NCBI RefSeq assembly: GCF_003696235.1
Contig: NZ_RFFJ01000006.1
Location: 1-64,000, forward strand
DNA length: 64,000 bases
Source of the DNA: Streptomyces triticirhizae
GTDB taxonomy: Bacteria > Actinomycetota > Actinomycetes > Streptomycetales > Streptomycetaceae
Reading direction: 5' to 3'
The first letter of the stretch is position 1. Each line of letters opens with the position of its first letter. This document shows, in pieces, positions 8,605-17,330 of this stretch. Under the pieces are notes generated by a model. It did not search any database. It had not been told where the DNA came from and saw only the letters and a program-made list of their open reading frames with translations. Position numbers and translations under genes: made by a program.

Positions 8605-9744
8605 TCACTCGTCGATCAGGCCGCGAAGGTAGTCGGCCGCGTGGCGAGCACGTTCGGTCACGTCGGCCAGGTCGTCGCCGAACGTGTTGACATGCCCCAC
8701 CTTGCGGCCTGGCCTGACGTCCTTGCCGTACATGTGGATCTTCAGGGCCGGGTCCCTGGCCATGCAGTGCAGATAGGCCGGATACATCTCCGGGTACTCC
8801 CCGCCCAGGACGTTGGACATCACCGTCCAGGGCGCGCGCGGCCTGGGGTCGCCCAGCGGCAGGTCGAGCACGGCCCGCAGATGGTTGGCGAACTGCGAGG
8901 TCACCGCGCCGTCCTGGGTCCAGTGGCCGGAGTTGTGCGGGCGCATCGCCAGCTCGTTGACCAGCACCCGGCCGTCCCGCGTCTCGAACAGCTCGACCGC
9001 CAGATGGCCCACCACCCCCAGCTCTGCGGCGATCCGCAGCGCCATCTCCTGGGCGTGGGCGGAGAGTCGGGGCGCGAGGTCGGGCGCGGGCGCGATCACC
9101 GTGTCACAGACGCCGTCGACCTGCCGGGACTCGACGACCGGGTAGGCCACGGCCTGGCCGTGCGGGGAACGCACCACGTTGGCCGCCAACTCGCGGCGGA
9201 AGTCCACCCGCTCCTCGCCCAGCACCGGCACCCCAGCGCGGAAGGCGTCGCCCGTCTCCGCCTCGGAGCGCACCAGCCACACGCCCTTGCCGTCGTAGCC
9301 GCCGCGCACCGTCTTCAGCACCACGGGGAAGCCGCCGACCTCGGTCGCGAAGCGGGCCACATCGGCCGGGTCGGTCACGATCCGGTGGCGCGGGCAGTCC
9401 ACGCCAAGTTCGGTGAGTCGGGCGCGCATCACGCCCTTGTCCTGGGCGTGCACCAGCGCGTCGGGCCCGGGGCGCACCGGGATGCCGTCGGCCTCCAGCG
9501 CGCGCAGATGTTCCGTCGGCACATGTTCGTGATCGAAGGTGATCACATCGCACCCTTTGGCGAACGCGCGCAGCGTGGCCAGATCGCGGTAGTCGCCGAC
9601 CACCACATCGTTCACCACCCGCGCCGCCGAGTCCTGCGGGGTGTCACTGAGCAGACGGAAGGTGATGCCGAGCGGGATGCCCGCCTCATGGGTCATTCGG
9701 GCGAGCTGACCGCCTCCGACCATGCCGACCACGGGAAATGTCAC
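8605..9744 (-). CDS. purK: N5-carboxyaminoimidazole ribonucleotide synthase
   Basis: ATP-grasp enzyme that carboxylates AIR to N5-CAIR with bicarbonate and ATP, just before PurE. The sequence starts with VVGMVGGGQLARM. It shows the ATP-grasp Lys in FPVVLKTVRGGYDGKG, RELAANVVRS, and the metal-binding end LVNELAMRPHNSGHWT. The 379-residue length fits. The GTG start was chosen because the upstream extension is low-complexity and unrelated to the family. First gene of the purK-purE-dipeptidase unit. Confidence 0.95.
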   Translation of the reverse strand: MTFPVVGMVGGGQLARMTHEAGIPLGITFRLLSDTPQDSAARVVNDVVVGDYRDLATLRAFAKGCDVITFDHEHVPTEHLRALEADGIPVRPGPDALVHAQDKGVMRARLTELGVDCPRHRIVTDPADVARFATEVGGFPVVLKTVRGGYDGKGVWLVRSEAETGDAFRAGVPVLGEERVDFRRELAANVVRSPHGQAVAYPVVESRQVDGVCDTVIAPAPDLAPRLSAHAQEMALRIAAELGVVGHLAVELFETRDGRVLVNELAMRPHNSGHWTQDGAVTSQFANHLRAVLDLPLGDPRPRAPWTVMSNVLGGEYPEMYPAYLHCMARDPALKIHMYGKDVRPGRKVGHVNTFGDDLADVTERARHAADYLRGLIDE

Positions 9745-9880
9745 GCGCCCCAGCGTATCCGGCCCCCGTTCCGCCCCGGCGGGGGCCCGGAACCGCGACG
9801 GCCCGTGGCCACGTCCCTGCTGGTGGTTCGCGACCGCGAAGGCCGCCCGAGGCCGAAGGCGCGTGAGCCGGGAGCACAGA

Positions 9881-10396
9881 ATGAGACAGCCCGAAGCACA
9901 AGGCGAGAGGCGTGGGGACGTGAACAGCGTGAACGGCGTGAACGGTGGCAACGGCGTGGCCGGCGGGACGACGCGAGGCCGGGGGGCCCGCGCGCGCCGG
10001 CTGCTGCTCGCCCCGCTGGCCGCGTTGGCGCTGCTGCTCACCGGCACCGCCTGCCAGGACGACGAGCCGGAGCAGCCGCGGTTCACCGACGCCGACGCCG
10101 GGGCGCCGGTCGAGGTCACCGCCGGCGAATCATTCCTTCTGGCCCTGGAGGAGAACCCGTCCATCGGCTGGGAGTGGACGGTCATCGACCCGGAGCCGGA
10201 CGAGGCCGTGGTGCGGGCGGACGGGGACCGGTACGAGTCCGACGGCGACGAGCCCGGCACCGGCGGCACCCGGCTGCTGCGCTTCGAGGCGGTCGCGGCC
10301 GGCGAGACCGAGATCACCGTGACCCGCCTCTTCCGTGGCGAGTACGAGCCGGAGACCGACCTCGTCTTCGACATCCGGGTGGTCGACGCCGGGTGA
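9881..10396 (+). CDS. Chagasin-like (protease inhibitor I42) putative lipoprotein
   Basis: 171 residues. An Arg-rich n-region (RGRGARARR) and hydrophobic core end at LTGTAC, a permissive lipobox, predicting an exported lipoprotein. The mature part carries chagasin-type signatures: EENPSIGWEW for the first inhibitor loop and GGTRLLRFEAVAAGETEITV, the Gly-rich loop followed by a strand. Members of this family block papain-like cysteine proteases. The physiological target in this host is unknown. ATG 9881 was chosen because GGAG lies about 7 bases upstream. It is divergent from purK. Confidence 0.78.
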   Translation: MRQPEAQGERRGDVNSVNGVNGGNGVAGGTTRGRGARARRLLLAPLAALALLLTGTACQDDEPEQPRFTDADAGAPVEVTAGESFLLALEENPSIGWEWTVIDPEPDEAVVRADGDRYESDGDEPGTGGTRLLRFEAVAAGETEITVTRLFRGEYEPETDLVFDIRVVDAG

Positions 10397-10433
10397 GCCG
10401 CACGACGGGCCGTTGTCGGGAGGCGCGATTAGC

Positions 10434-10931
10434 ATGGCGCACATGAAGGAGGGGCGTCCGCTCCGGGACCGGGTGCGCGGGGTCGCGAGGGAGGCGGCGA
10501 AGTTCGGCACGGTCGGCGCGTTCGGCTTCCTGGTCAACGTGGTCGTCTTCAACGTCTGCTCCCAGGTGCTGGGCCTGGCCCCGATCCGCTCCGGGGTCAT
10601 CGCCACCTCGGCCGCCATCTGCACCAACTACGTGGGCAACCGCTACTGGACCTACCGCCACCGCGACCGCTCGGGCCGGCGCCGCGAGATCGCCCTGTTC
10701 GTGCTGTTCTCCTGCGTGGGGATGGTCATCGAGAACGGCGTGCTGGCCCTCTCCCACTACGGCCTCGGCCTCACCTCGCCGCTCGCCGACAACCTGGCGA
10801 AGAACGTGATCGGCCTCGGCATGGGCTCGCTCTTCCGCTTCTGGTCGTACCGGACCTGGGTCTTCCGCCGCTCGGGACGGGCCCCCGAGGCGAGCGGCGA
10901 GCCGCTGCCGGTCGGCTCCGCGGCGCGCTGA
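10434..10931 (+). CDS. GtrA-family membrane protein
   Basis: 165 residues with four predicted membrane helices beginning with KFGTVGAFGFLVNVVVFNV. The family signature NYVGNRYWTYRHRDR after the second helix and FRFWSYRTWVFR near the C-terminus identify GtrA-like proteins. These act in cell-surface polysaccharide synthesis, often moving lipid-linked sugars across the membrane. The ATG at 10434 has GGAGG about 10 bases upstream; a second ATG three codons later is possible. Converges on the sensor kinase gene. Confidence 0.88.
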   Translation: MAHMKEGRPLRDRVRGVAREAAKFGTVGAFGFLVNVVVFNVCSQVLGLAPIRSGVIATSAAICTNYVGNRYWTYRHRDRSGRRREIALFVLFSCVGMVIENGVLALSHYGLGLTSPLADNLAKNVIGLGMGSLFRFWSYRTWVFRRSGRAPEASGEPLPVGSAAR

Positions 10932-10967
10932 GGCCGCCGCGCGGCCGTCGCGGCCCGGCGCCCCGCC

Positions 10968-12221
10968 TCAGCCTTCCGGGGCCGGGTCCTCCATCTCGCG
11001 GCTGAGGAAGAGCGCGAACACCGGCGGGGAGAGCCCCAGCAACTCCAGCCGCCCCCCGTCCGCCTCGGCCAGGTCGCGGGCGACGGCCAGCCCGAGGCCG
11101 GTGGAGTTCCGGCCGCTGACCGTGCGTTCGAAGACCCGCGCGCCCAGCTCCTTCGGTACCCCTGGCCCCTCGTCCGTGACCTCGACCACCACCTGGTTCC
11201 CGGCGACCCGGGTGCGCAGGGCGACCGTTCCCGCGCCGTGCATCAGGGAGTTCTCCACCAGCGTCGCCACCACCTGGGCGACCGCGCCCGGGGTGCCAAC
11301 CGCGCGCAGCCCCTGCTTGCCCGAGTGCACGATGGCCCGCCCCGCGCCCCGGTAGGCCGGCCGCCACTCCTCGACCTGCTGGGCCACCACCTCGTCCAGG
11401 TCGAAGCCGACGGCCGAACCCAGGCGTGGATCACGGGAGTTGGTCAACAGCCGCTGCACCACGTCGGTCAGCCGCTCGACCTGGACCAGGGCGACCGTCG
11501 CCTCCTCCTTGACCGTGTCCCGGTCCTCGGTGGCGATGATCTCCTCAAGCCGCATGGACAGCGCGGTCAACGGGGTGCGCAGCTGGTGGGAGGCGTCGGC
11601 TGCCAGCCGCCGCTCGGCGGTCAGCATCCGGGCGATCCGTTCGGCGCTGGCGTCCAGCACATCGGCCACCCGGTCCAACTCCGGCACCCCGTACCGGCGG
11701 TGGCGCGGGCGCGGGTCGCCCGAGCCGAGCCGTTCGGCGGTCTCGGCGAGGTCCGTCAGCGGCGCGGAGACCCGCCGGGCCTGCCGCACCGCGAGCAGCG
11801 CGGCGGCGGCCACGGCCAGCAGGGAGACCACGAGGATGATCATCAGCATCCGGCCGATCTCGTCGCTGACCACGCTCCTGGGCTGCCGCACCACAACCCG
11901 TTCGCCGTTCGCCCCGGTCTGGGTGCTCTCCATCGGGTTCTCGCCGGCCCCGGGGCCGAGCCGGATGGGCGGCTGCCCGACGAGTTCGATCAGCACCTGG
12001 CGGTCGGGCGGCGCGGAGGCGGCCATGTCCTCGGCGGTGATCGGCTCGCCGGAGGCGATCCGGCTCTCCACGTCCGCCAACAGGCGGGCGGTCTCGGACT
12101 CCAGCCGGTCCCTGGCGCTGGCCTCGATGGTCCTGGTCTCCACGAGGAACAGCGAGACGCCGAAGACGGCGATCACCACCAGGACGACCGAGAGCGTGGA
12201 GTTGATCAGACGACGGCGCAC
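10968..12221 (-). CDS. Sensor histidine kinase (HAMP-type)
   Basis: 417-residue membrane sensor. The first helix is at about residues 12-29, followed by a short extracellular sensor of roughly 120 residues (with TRTIEASARDRLESE and QVLIELVGQP) and a second helix (MLIILVVSLLAVAAAALL-like, about 145-165). Then come a HAMP segment, the HisKA phosphoacceptor DASHQLRTPLTAL, an N-box VENSLMHG, and ATP-binding DEGPGVPKEL and STGLGLAVARDL. It lies 12 bases after the response-regulator gene and forms a pair with it. The signal is unknown; the small loop suggests envelope sensing. Confidence 0.94.
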   Translation of the reverse strand: MRRRLINSTLSVVLVVIAVFGVSLFLVETRTIEASARDRLESETARLLADVESRIASGEPITAEDMAASAPPDRQVLIELVGQPPIRLGPGAGENPMESTQTGANGERVVVRQPRSVVSDEIGRMLMIILVVSLLAVAAAALLAVRQARRVSAPLTDLAETAERLGSGDPRPRHRRYGVPELDRVADVLDASAERIARMLTAERRLAADASHQLRTPLTALSMRLEEIIATEDRDTVKEEATVALVQVERLTDVVQRLLTNSRDPRLGSAVGFDLDEVVAQQVEEWRPAYRGAGRAIVHSGKQGLRAVGTPGAVAQVVATLVENSLMHGAGTVALRTRVAGNQVVVEVTDEGPGVPKELGARVFERTVSGRNSTGLGLAVARDLAEADGGRLELLGLSPPVFALFLSREMEDPAPEG

Positions 12222-12233
12222 GGCGGCCTCGTC

Positions 12234-12911
12234 TCAGCTCTTCTCGAAGCGGAATCCCACTCCCCGGACGGTGACGATGTAACGCGGGTTGGCCGCGTCG
12301 TCGCCGAGCTTCTTGCGCAGCCAGGAGATGTGCATGTCCAGCGTCTTGGTCGAGGACCACCAGGTCGTGTCCCAGACCTCCCGCATCAGCTGCTCCCTGG
12401 TGACCACCCGGCCCGCGTCCCGCACCAGGACCCGCAGCAGGTCGAACTCCTTGGCCGTCAGGTGCAGCTCGTCCTCGCCCATCCAGGCGCGGTGCGACTC
12501 CACGTCGATCCTGATGCCGTGCACGGCGGGGGCCGGGCCGCTCTCCGCGTTCCCCCGGCGCAGCAGGGCCCGCACCCGGGCCAGCAGTTCGGCCAGCCGG
12601 AAGGGCTTGGTGACATAGTCGTCGGCCCCGGCGTCCAGCCCCACCACGGTGTCCACCTCGTCGGCGCGGGCGGTCAGCACCAGCACCGGCAGGCCGAGCC
12701 CCTCGGTGCGCAGCCGGCGACAGACCTCCAGGCCGTCCATCCCGGGAAGTCCGAGGTCGAGCACCACCAGGTCGACGTCCCCGCGCAGTCCCGCCCGCAG
12801 CGCCTCGGGGCCGTCCTCGCGCACCTCCACCTCGTATCCCTCGCGGCGCAGGGCACGGGCCAGCGGCTCCGAGATGGATGCGTCGTCCTCGGCGAGCAGC
12901 ACACGGGTCAT
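12234..12911 (-). CDS. OmpR/PhoB-family response regulator
   Basis: 225 residues. The receiver domain has the acidic pocket (LAEDDASI), the phosphoacceptor Asp in VVLDLGLPGMDG (about residue 51) and Lys in YVTKPF. The C-terminal winged helix (VESHRAWMGEDELHLTAKEFDLLRVL to RGVGFRFE) is of the OmpR type. It is the first gene of the pair with the downstream kinase. Targets are not evident in the window. Confidence 0.95.
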   Translation of the reverse strand: MTRVLLAEDDASISEPLARALRREGYEVEVREDGPEALRAGLRGDVDLVVLDLGLPGMDGLEVCRRLRTEGLGLPVLVLTARADEVDTVVGLDAGADDYVTKPFRLAELLARVRALLRRGNAESGPAPAVHGIRIDVESHRAWMGEDELHLTAKEFDLLRVLVRDAGRVVTREQLMREVWDTTWWSSTKTLDMHISWLRKKLGDDAANPRYIVTVRGVGFRFEKS

Positions 12912-12970
12912 GCGCTGATGGTAGACGCCCGCGTCACCCGGGCATGGCAGGTCCCGGAGGAAGGGAGGGG

Positions 12971-13013
12971 AACGGGCCGTCCGTCGGCAACGGGCCGTCC
13001 GTCGGCAACGGGC
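12971..13013. repeat. 18-bp tandem repeat (2.4 copies)
   Basis: AACGGGCCGTCCGTCGGC is repeated directly at 12971-12988 and 12989-13006 and begins a third time. It lies in the 203-base gap between the response regulator and the anti-sigma gene. Function unknown; it may be slippage-prone filler. Confidence 0.7.
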
Positions 13014-13114
13014 GCCGCCCTCGGCCGGGAGCCGGCGACCGGAGGCCAGCGGCCGGCGACCGGCCTTCGGTCGGGGGGAGCGGCTGGCGCCCGTCGGGCG
13101 GGACCGGTCGCCCG

Positions 13115-13606
13115 TCAGTCGGGAACGGGCGCCCCCAGCTCGGCCCAGACCGTCTTGCCCACCGCGTCGGGCTCGTGCACCACGCCCCAGTCGAGACAGA
13201 GCCGCTGGACGATGAACATCCCGTGCCCGCCGGGGCGGCCCGGCAACCGGGTGGTCCGCAGCGCGGGGGTGCCGGCGCCCCGGTCCAGCACCTCGATCCG
13301 GATCAGCTTGGTGCCCCGGCCTATCCGCAGCTCCTCGGGGCCGCCGGCGTGCAGACAGGCGTTGGTCACCAGCTCGGAGACGACCAGCAGCACATCCTCG
13401 ACGGCCGCGAACTGCTCCTCGTCCACGGCCGGCAGCCAGCCCCAGTCGTGGAGCGCCTGGCGCGTGAACTCGCGGGCTTTGGAGACCACTCCGCTCGTGC
13501 CGATCAGCCGTAGCCTGCGGACCTGCCGAACCGCTTCCTCGGCGGGGGCCACCCGGTGTCGCTGCGCACCCTGGTCATCAGCGGGGCGCGGTCGAGTCGT
13601 CCCCAT
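13115..13606 (-). CDS. Anti-sigma factor, RsbW/SpoIIAB-like serine kinase
   Basis: 163 residues with a single GHKL ATPase domain. The N-box is ELVTNACLHAGG (about residues 77-88), G1 is LDRGAG, and G2 is GGHGMFIV. It would bind a SigB/SigF-type sigma factor or phosphorylate a STAS antagonist. It lies just upstream of a STAS gene and near a sigma gene, which supports a partner-switching module. Its own partner could also be elsewhere, because Streptomyces encodes dozens of such proteins. Confidence 0.88.
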   Translation of the reverse strand: MGTTRPRPADDQGAQRHRVAPAEEAVRQVRRLRLIGTSGVVSKAREFTRQALHDWGWLPAVDEEQFAAVEDVLLVVSELVTNACLHAGGPEELRIGRGTKLIRIEVLDRGAGTPALRTTRLPGRPGGHGMFIVQRLCLDWGVVHEPDAVGKTVWAELGAPVPD

Positions 13607-13877
13607 GCACGCCTCCCCTAGCCTTCTCAGCCATCTTCGCGCCCCGTCGTCCTGGGCGGCGTTTCCTCAAACCAGCCGGGTGCCGGGTTCGTTCCGTTCG
13701 TTCCGTTCGGTCCGGTCGGTCCGGCATCGCGTCGAGTGGTCTCCTGCCCGGAGGTGCGGGTCGCACACCCGCCCCTTCGGGGCAATCGGCCGGGCGGGGC
13801 GACACGCTCCGACGTGCGCTGTCCGAACCAAGTGTGACGGGCGGGGATGGCCGCGTACAGCGGCCCCCGCCGTGGCG

Positions 13878-14258
13878 TCAGTCGCCCGGTGGACCGGCCA
13901 GGGCCTCGTCGAGGGTCTCGTGAACCGTGAACACGGCGGTGGCGCCCGTTATCTCCAGAATTCTCGCCACGATCGGCGGCATTTCGGCCAGATGCACCGC
14001 GCCGCCGGCCTGTTCGGCCTCCAGTCGTGTGGCGAGAAGCACATTCAGTCCGGTCGAGTCGCAGAACTCCAGACCGGAACAGTCAACGACAATCCGGGCA
14101 CCTCCGGACACCACACACTCATGCAGTGCGCTGCGGAGCTTTTCGGCGGAATGGTGATCGAGTTCACCGACGGGCGCGACCACCGAGGACCCAGCCGTGC
14201 GCCGAACATCGACCGTCAGGCCACGCCGGTACGTCTCCCCCGGCATTCCGCGGTCCAT
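13878..14258 (-). CDS. STAS-domain anti-sigma factor antagonist
   Basis: 126 residues comprising one STAS domain. The sequence DCSGLEFCDSTGLNVLL (about residues 59-75) carries the phosphorylatable Ser of the DS(T)G motif. When dephosphorylated, such proteins capture the anti-sigma kinase and free the sigma factor. It is transcribed away from the sigma gene, so promoters for both lie in 14259-14508. The neighbouring kinase (13115-13606) is the natural partner. Confidence 0.92.
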   Translation of the reverse strand: MDRGMPGETYRRGLTVDVRRTAGSSVVAPVGELDHHSAEKLRSALHECVVSGGARIVVDCSGLEFCDSTGLNVLLATRLEAEQAGGAVHLAEMPPIVARILEITGATAVFTVHETLDEALAGPPGD

Positions 14259-14508
14259 GCGGCCCCCTTCTCATTGGAGCGCCCTCCTGGCTAGGTTCGA
14301 AACCTTAGCCTCTGGAGGCCCGGTCCGGCACCCCAACAGGACCGACATTCCTCGCAATTCGGACGTAGCAGACTTGCCATAGTTGCTGAAATCCGGGTAG
14401 GGCTAGAGAAGCACCTGTTTTTTTCGAACCGGCTTGGAGGCGCCGCAACCCCCAGTGCACGTCATGGCTTCGGCGGCCATACGCCGTGAAACTACGGAGG
14501 ACAACCAC

Positions 14509-15411
14509 ATGTCACCGGCCCCTCGTACCCACGAACCGCATACCGGCGCTCCCGCGAAGGACGCCGCCTCGACCCCCGCCGACCCGCCGGCCGAGGCCGA
14601 GGACGTACTCGCGTCCATCCCGGAGATGCCGCCGTTCGATCAGGTGGCCCCGCTGGACGCGCGTGAACTGTCCAGGAGCCTCTTCGGCCGCCTCCGGGAT
14701 CTGGAGGAGGGCACCCACGAGTACGCGTATGTGCGCAACACGCTGGTGGAACTCAACCTGGCGCTGGTGAAGTTCGCCGCCGCCCGGTTCCGCTCCCGCA
14801 GCGAGCCCATGGAGGACATCATCCAGGTCGGAACGATCGGTCTGATCAAGGCGATCGACCGCTTCGACGCCGACCGTGGAGTGGAGTTCCCCACCTTCGC
14901 GATGCCGACGATCGTCGGCGAGATCAAGCGCTTCTTCCGGGACACCTCCTGGTCGGTCCGGGTTCCCCGGCGCCTTCAGGAGCTGCGTCTCGACCTGGCC
15001 AAGGCGGGTGACGAGCTGGCCCAGAAGCTGGACCGCTCCCCGACGGTGGCCGAACTGGCCGAGCGCCTCGGGCTGTCCGAGGACGAGATCGTGGAGGGCA
15101 TGGCCGCCTCCAACGCCTACACCGCGAGTTCCCTCGACGCGCAGCCGGAGGAGGACGACGCGGAGGGCGCGTTGGCCGACCGGATCGGCTACGAGGACCA
15201 CGGGCTTGAGGGCATCGAGTACATCGAGTCGCTCAAGCCGCTGATCGCGCAGCTGACGCCGCGCGACCGCAAGATCCTGTCGCTGCGCTTCGTGGCGAAC
15301 ATGACGCAGTCGGAGATCGGCGAGGAGCTGGGCATCTCCCAGATGCACGTCTCCCGGCTGCTGTCGCGGACACTCGGCAAGCTCCGTCGCGGGCTGATGG
15401 TCGAGGAGTGA
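14509..15411 (+). CDS. SigB/SigF-family RNA polymerase sigma factor
   Basis: 300-residue group 3 sigma factor. Region 2 is seen in EDIIQVGTIGLIKAIDRFD and EFPTFAMPTIVGEIKRFFRD, region 3 in SPTVAELAERLGLSEDEIVE, and region 4 in LTPRDRKILSLRFVANMTQSEIGEELGISQMHVSRLLSR. A disordered acidic leader of about 50 residues precedes. The ATG at 14509 is chosen because GGAGG sits 8 bases upstream. Adjacent STAS and kinase genes make it part of a partner-switching stress or development module. By memory of synteny it corresponds to sigI, which I cannot verify. Confidence 0.93.
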   Translation: MSPAPRTHEPHTGAPAKDAASTPADPPAEAEDVLASIPEMPPFDQVAPLDARELSRSLFGRLRDLEEGTHEYAYVRNTLVELNLALVKFAAARFRSRSEPMEDIIQVGTIGLIKAIDRFDADRGVEFPTFAMPTIVGEIKRFFRDTSWSVRVPRRLQELRLDLAKAGDELAQKLDRSPTVAELAERLGLSEDEIVEGMAASNAYTASSLDAQPEEDDAEGALADRIGYEDHGLEGIEYIESLKPLIAQLTPRDRKILSLRFVANMTQSEIGEELGISQMHVSRLLSRTLGKLRRGLMVEE

Positions 15412-15493
15412 ACGGGACCGGCACGCGGAACGGGACCGGCACGCGGAACGGCACCGGCACCGGCGCGCGGAACGGGAACGGGAACGGCACGCG
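15410..15493. repeat. GAACGGGACCGGCACGCG tandem repeat after the sigma gene
   Basis: Two exact 18-bp units (15410-15427 and 15428-15445) are followed by two 24-bp variants with extra ACCGGC or GGGAAC insertions. The array starts at the last bases of the sigma stop codon and belongs to the 332-base gap before the next coding remnant. The rest of that gap (to 15596) shows nothing gene-like. Confidence 0.75.
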
Positions 15494-15596
15494 GAGGGGG
15501 ACCACCGCAGGGGCCGGGACCATGGCACGGGCCGAGACCACATAACGACACCGACACCGCCTCGGGGCGAGCGACACGGTTCGCCGAAGACGGTCA

Positions 15597-15641
15597 GCCT
15601 GGACGGCGCGCGGCTTTCCTCCGCGCGCCGTCCAGGCTTTT
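15597..15641 (+). terminator. Strong intrinsic terminator of the sigma gene
   Basis: GCCTGGACGGCGCGCGG (15597-15613) pairs perfectly with 15621-15637 over 17 bp around a 7-base loop and is followed by TTTT. It lies about 186 bases after the sigma stop codon. Confidence 0.85.
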
Positions 15642-15743
15642 GTGCGCGGGGCACCCTGGGGCGAGCGACATTGCGGGGGCGGGCGGTTCAGGGGGCACGC
15701 CAGGGCGCGCTGACCGGGCGGTTCCGGCGGGCGGCCGGGCGGT

Positions 15744-15873
15744 TCAGGAGGTGGTGGCCGCCAGCGCCGCCACCTCGGGGAGCAGCGCGAGCGCGCCCCG
15801 GGCGCGGGCGACCAACTCGGCGCGCCCCGGCGGCTCGGCCCCCGAACCGACCTCGGCGTGCAGCCAGTCGTGA
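15744..15873 (-). pseudogene. C-terminal remnant of an unidentified leftward gene
   Basis: About 42 codons ending in ALLPEVAALAATTS and a stop. Nearly every codon third position (about 42 of 45) is G or C on this strand, which indicates real coding ancestry. The reading frame loses this bias and its partner sequence near 15873, exactly where the headless oxidoreductase begins on the other strand. I do not recognise the family. It is read as the surviving 3' end of a gene whose 5' part was deleted. Confidence 0.5.
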
Positions 15874-16605
15874 GGTTCGGGGCCGCCGGAGGGAACCCGG
15901 GCCGTCACCCTGGGCGCGGCCGGCGCCTGGGCCGAACCGCGCGCGGTGAGGACGGACGCCGTGGGCGTCGTGCCGAACGACCTGGACCTGGGCGCGGCCA
16001 GCACCCTGCCCGTCGCCGCCGGCTCCGCGCTGCGCGCGCCGCGCCGCCTCGGCCCGATCCTGGGGCGGCGGGTGCTGGTCATCGGGGGCGGCAGCGGGGT
16101 GGGGCGGTTCGCGGTGCGGCTGGCCGCCCTCGGCGGGGCGCGGGTGATCGCCAGCACCACCGACCCCGGCAAGGAGAAGTTGCTCCGTGAACTGGGCACG
16201 CACGAGGTGGTGTTCGGCGCCGCCGGCGTCGAGGAACTGACCCGGCGCCCGGTGCACGGGGTGATCGACCTGGTGGGCGGCGACCATCTGGTCGCCGGCT
16301 ACCGGGTGTTGACGCCGGGCGGCGTGCTGATCGCCCTCGGGCACACGGCGGGGCAGGGCGAGGCGTTCCGGGTGGGCGACTTCGAGGGCCCGCTGGGGCA
16401 CGACCGGATGACCACCTCCTTCTATCCGCTCGACGACCAGGTGGGGATCGGCGCGGATCTCGGCTGGCTGGCGGGGTTGTTGGGGAGCGGCGAGCTGGGC
16501 GCGAACATCGGCTGGCGCGGCGACTGGACGCGGCTGCCGGAGGCCACGGCCGCCCTGGTCGACGGGGCGGTCCCCGGGAAGGCCGTGCTCGACGTGATCG
16601 GTTGA
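15874..16605 (+). pseudogene. Headless zinc-binding dehydrogenase / quinone oxidoreductase (MDR)
   Basis: In-frame similarity to the medium-chain dehydrogenase family begins directly after a stop codon at 15871 (GSGPPEGTRAVTLGAAGAWAE) and runs to VDGAVPGKAVLDVIG. The NADPH-binding Rossmann motif GGGSGVGRFAVRLA and the usual C-terminal half are present. The first roughly 75-90 residues of the GroES-like catalytic domain are missing. A GTG at 15946 could start a 219-residue product, but it would lack the start of the fold. No ribosome site is convincing. It is probably a pseudogene made by a deletion shared with the adjacent leftward remnant. Confidence 0.75.
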
Positions 16606-16660
16606 CGGCGGCGGGGGAAACCCCGTGCGGGCCGGGAGAAGGCCCCGTTAGGGTGCCGAC

Positions 16661-17329
16661 ATGCCACCCATACTGCTCACCGTCAACGCCGGCAGGAGCG
16701 CGGCCGTCGCGCGGACCAACGCCCCCAGCGGGCTGACAGGCATCGACAAGCGCCCGGTCGACGGCGAGGTCGCGGTCAGCGCGCCGGGCCCCAAGGGGGT
16801 GGGCGGCAGCGGGCTCGCCGGGGACTCCGTCGCCGACCTGCGCCACCACGGGGGCGACGACCAGGCGGTGTACGCCTACGCCAGGGAGGACCTGGACCAC
16901 TGGGCCGCCGAGTTGGGCCGTTCCCTGGAGAACGGCGTCTTCGGTGAGAACCTGACCACCGAGGGCATCGACGTCAGCGACACCCGGGTCGGTGAACAGT
17001 GGCTGGTGGGCGACGAGTTGCTGCTGGAAGCCACCTCACCGCGCATCCCCTGCGCGACGTTCGCCGACTGGATCGGCGAGCGCGGCTGGGTCAAGCGGTT
17101 CTCGGAGGCCGCCCGTCCGGGAGCGTACTTCCGGGTGCTGCGCCCGGGCACCATCCGGGCGGGGGACCGGATCGAGGTGGTGCACCGGCCCGCGCACGAG
17201 GTGTCCGTGGCCTTCGCCTTCCGCGCGCAGCTCGGCGAACGGGCGCTGCGGCCCCGGCTCCTCGCGGCCGGACCCGCGCTCCACTCGGAGCTGTACCGGA
17301 ATGCCACCGCCTGGGCCGAGGGCGCCTGA
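16661..17329 (+). CDS. MOSC-domain protein (YiiM-like)
   Basis: 222 residues. The MOSC core includes HHGGDDQAVYAYAREDLDHW, GVFGENLTTEGIDV, GDELLLEATSPRIPC with the conserved sulfur-carrier-binding Cys (about residue 126), and the YiiM-type end RPGTIRAGDRIEVV. YiiM-like proteins help a molybdenum enzyme detoxify N-hydroxylated base analogues. ATG 16661 follows a GGGTGCCGAC leader without a strong ribosome site. It ends 1 base from the stop of the convergent MFS gene. Confidence 0.88.
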   Translation: MPPILLTVNAGRSAAVARTNAPSGLTGIDKRPVDGEVAVSAPGPKGVGGSGLAGDSVADLRHHGGDDQAVYAYAREDLDHWAAELGRSLENGVFGENLTTEGIDVSDTRVGEQWLVGDELLLEATSPRIPCATFADWIGERGWVKRFSEAARPGAYFRVLRPGTIRAGDRIEVVHRPAHEVSVAFAFRAQLGERALRPRLLAAGPALHSELYRNATAWAEGA

Positions 17330-17330
17330 C

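Noticed and set aside
11238-14294. A 1018-codon rightward open frame
   Set aside because: It lies antisense to the kinase, response regulator, anti-sigma and STAS genes, all of which have clear family motifs. Long antisense frames are expected at this GC content.
14380-14425. Terminator or SigB promoter around GGGTAG and the T-run before the sigma gene
   Set aside because: GGGTAG at 14394 has no convincing -35 partner, and the T-run at about 14411 has no stem, so neither is called.
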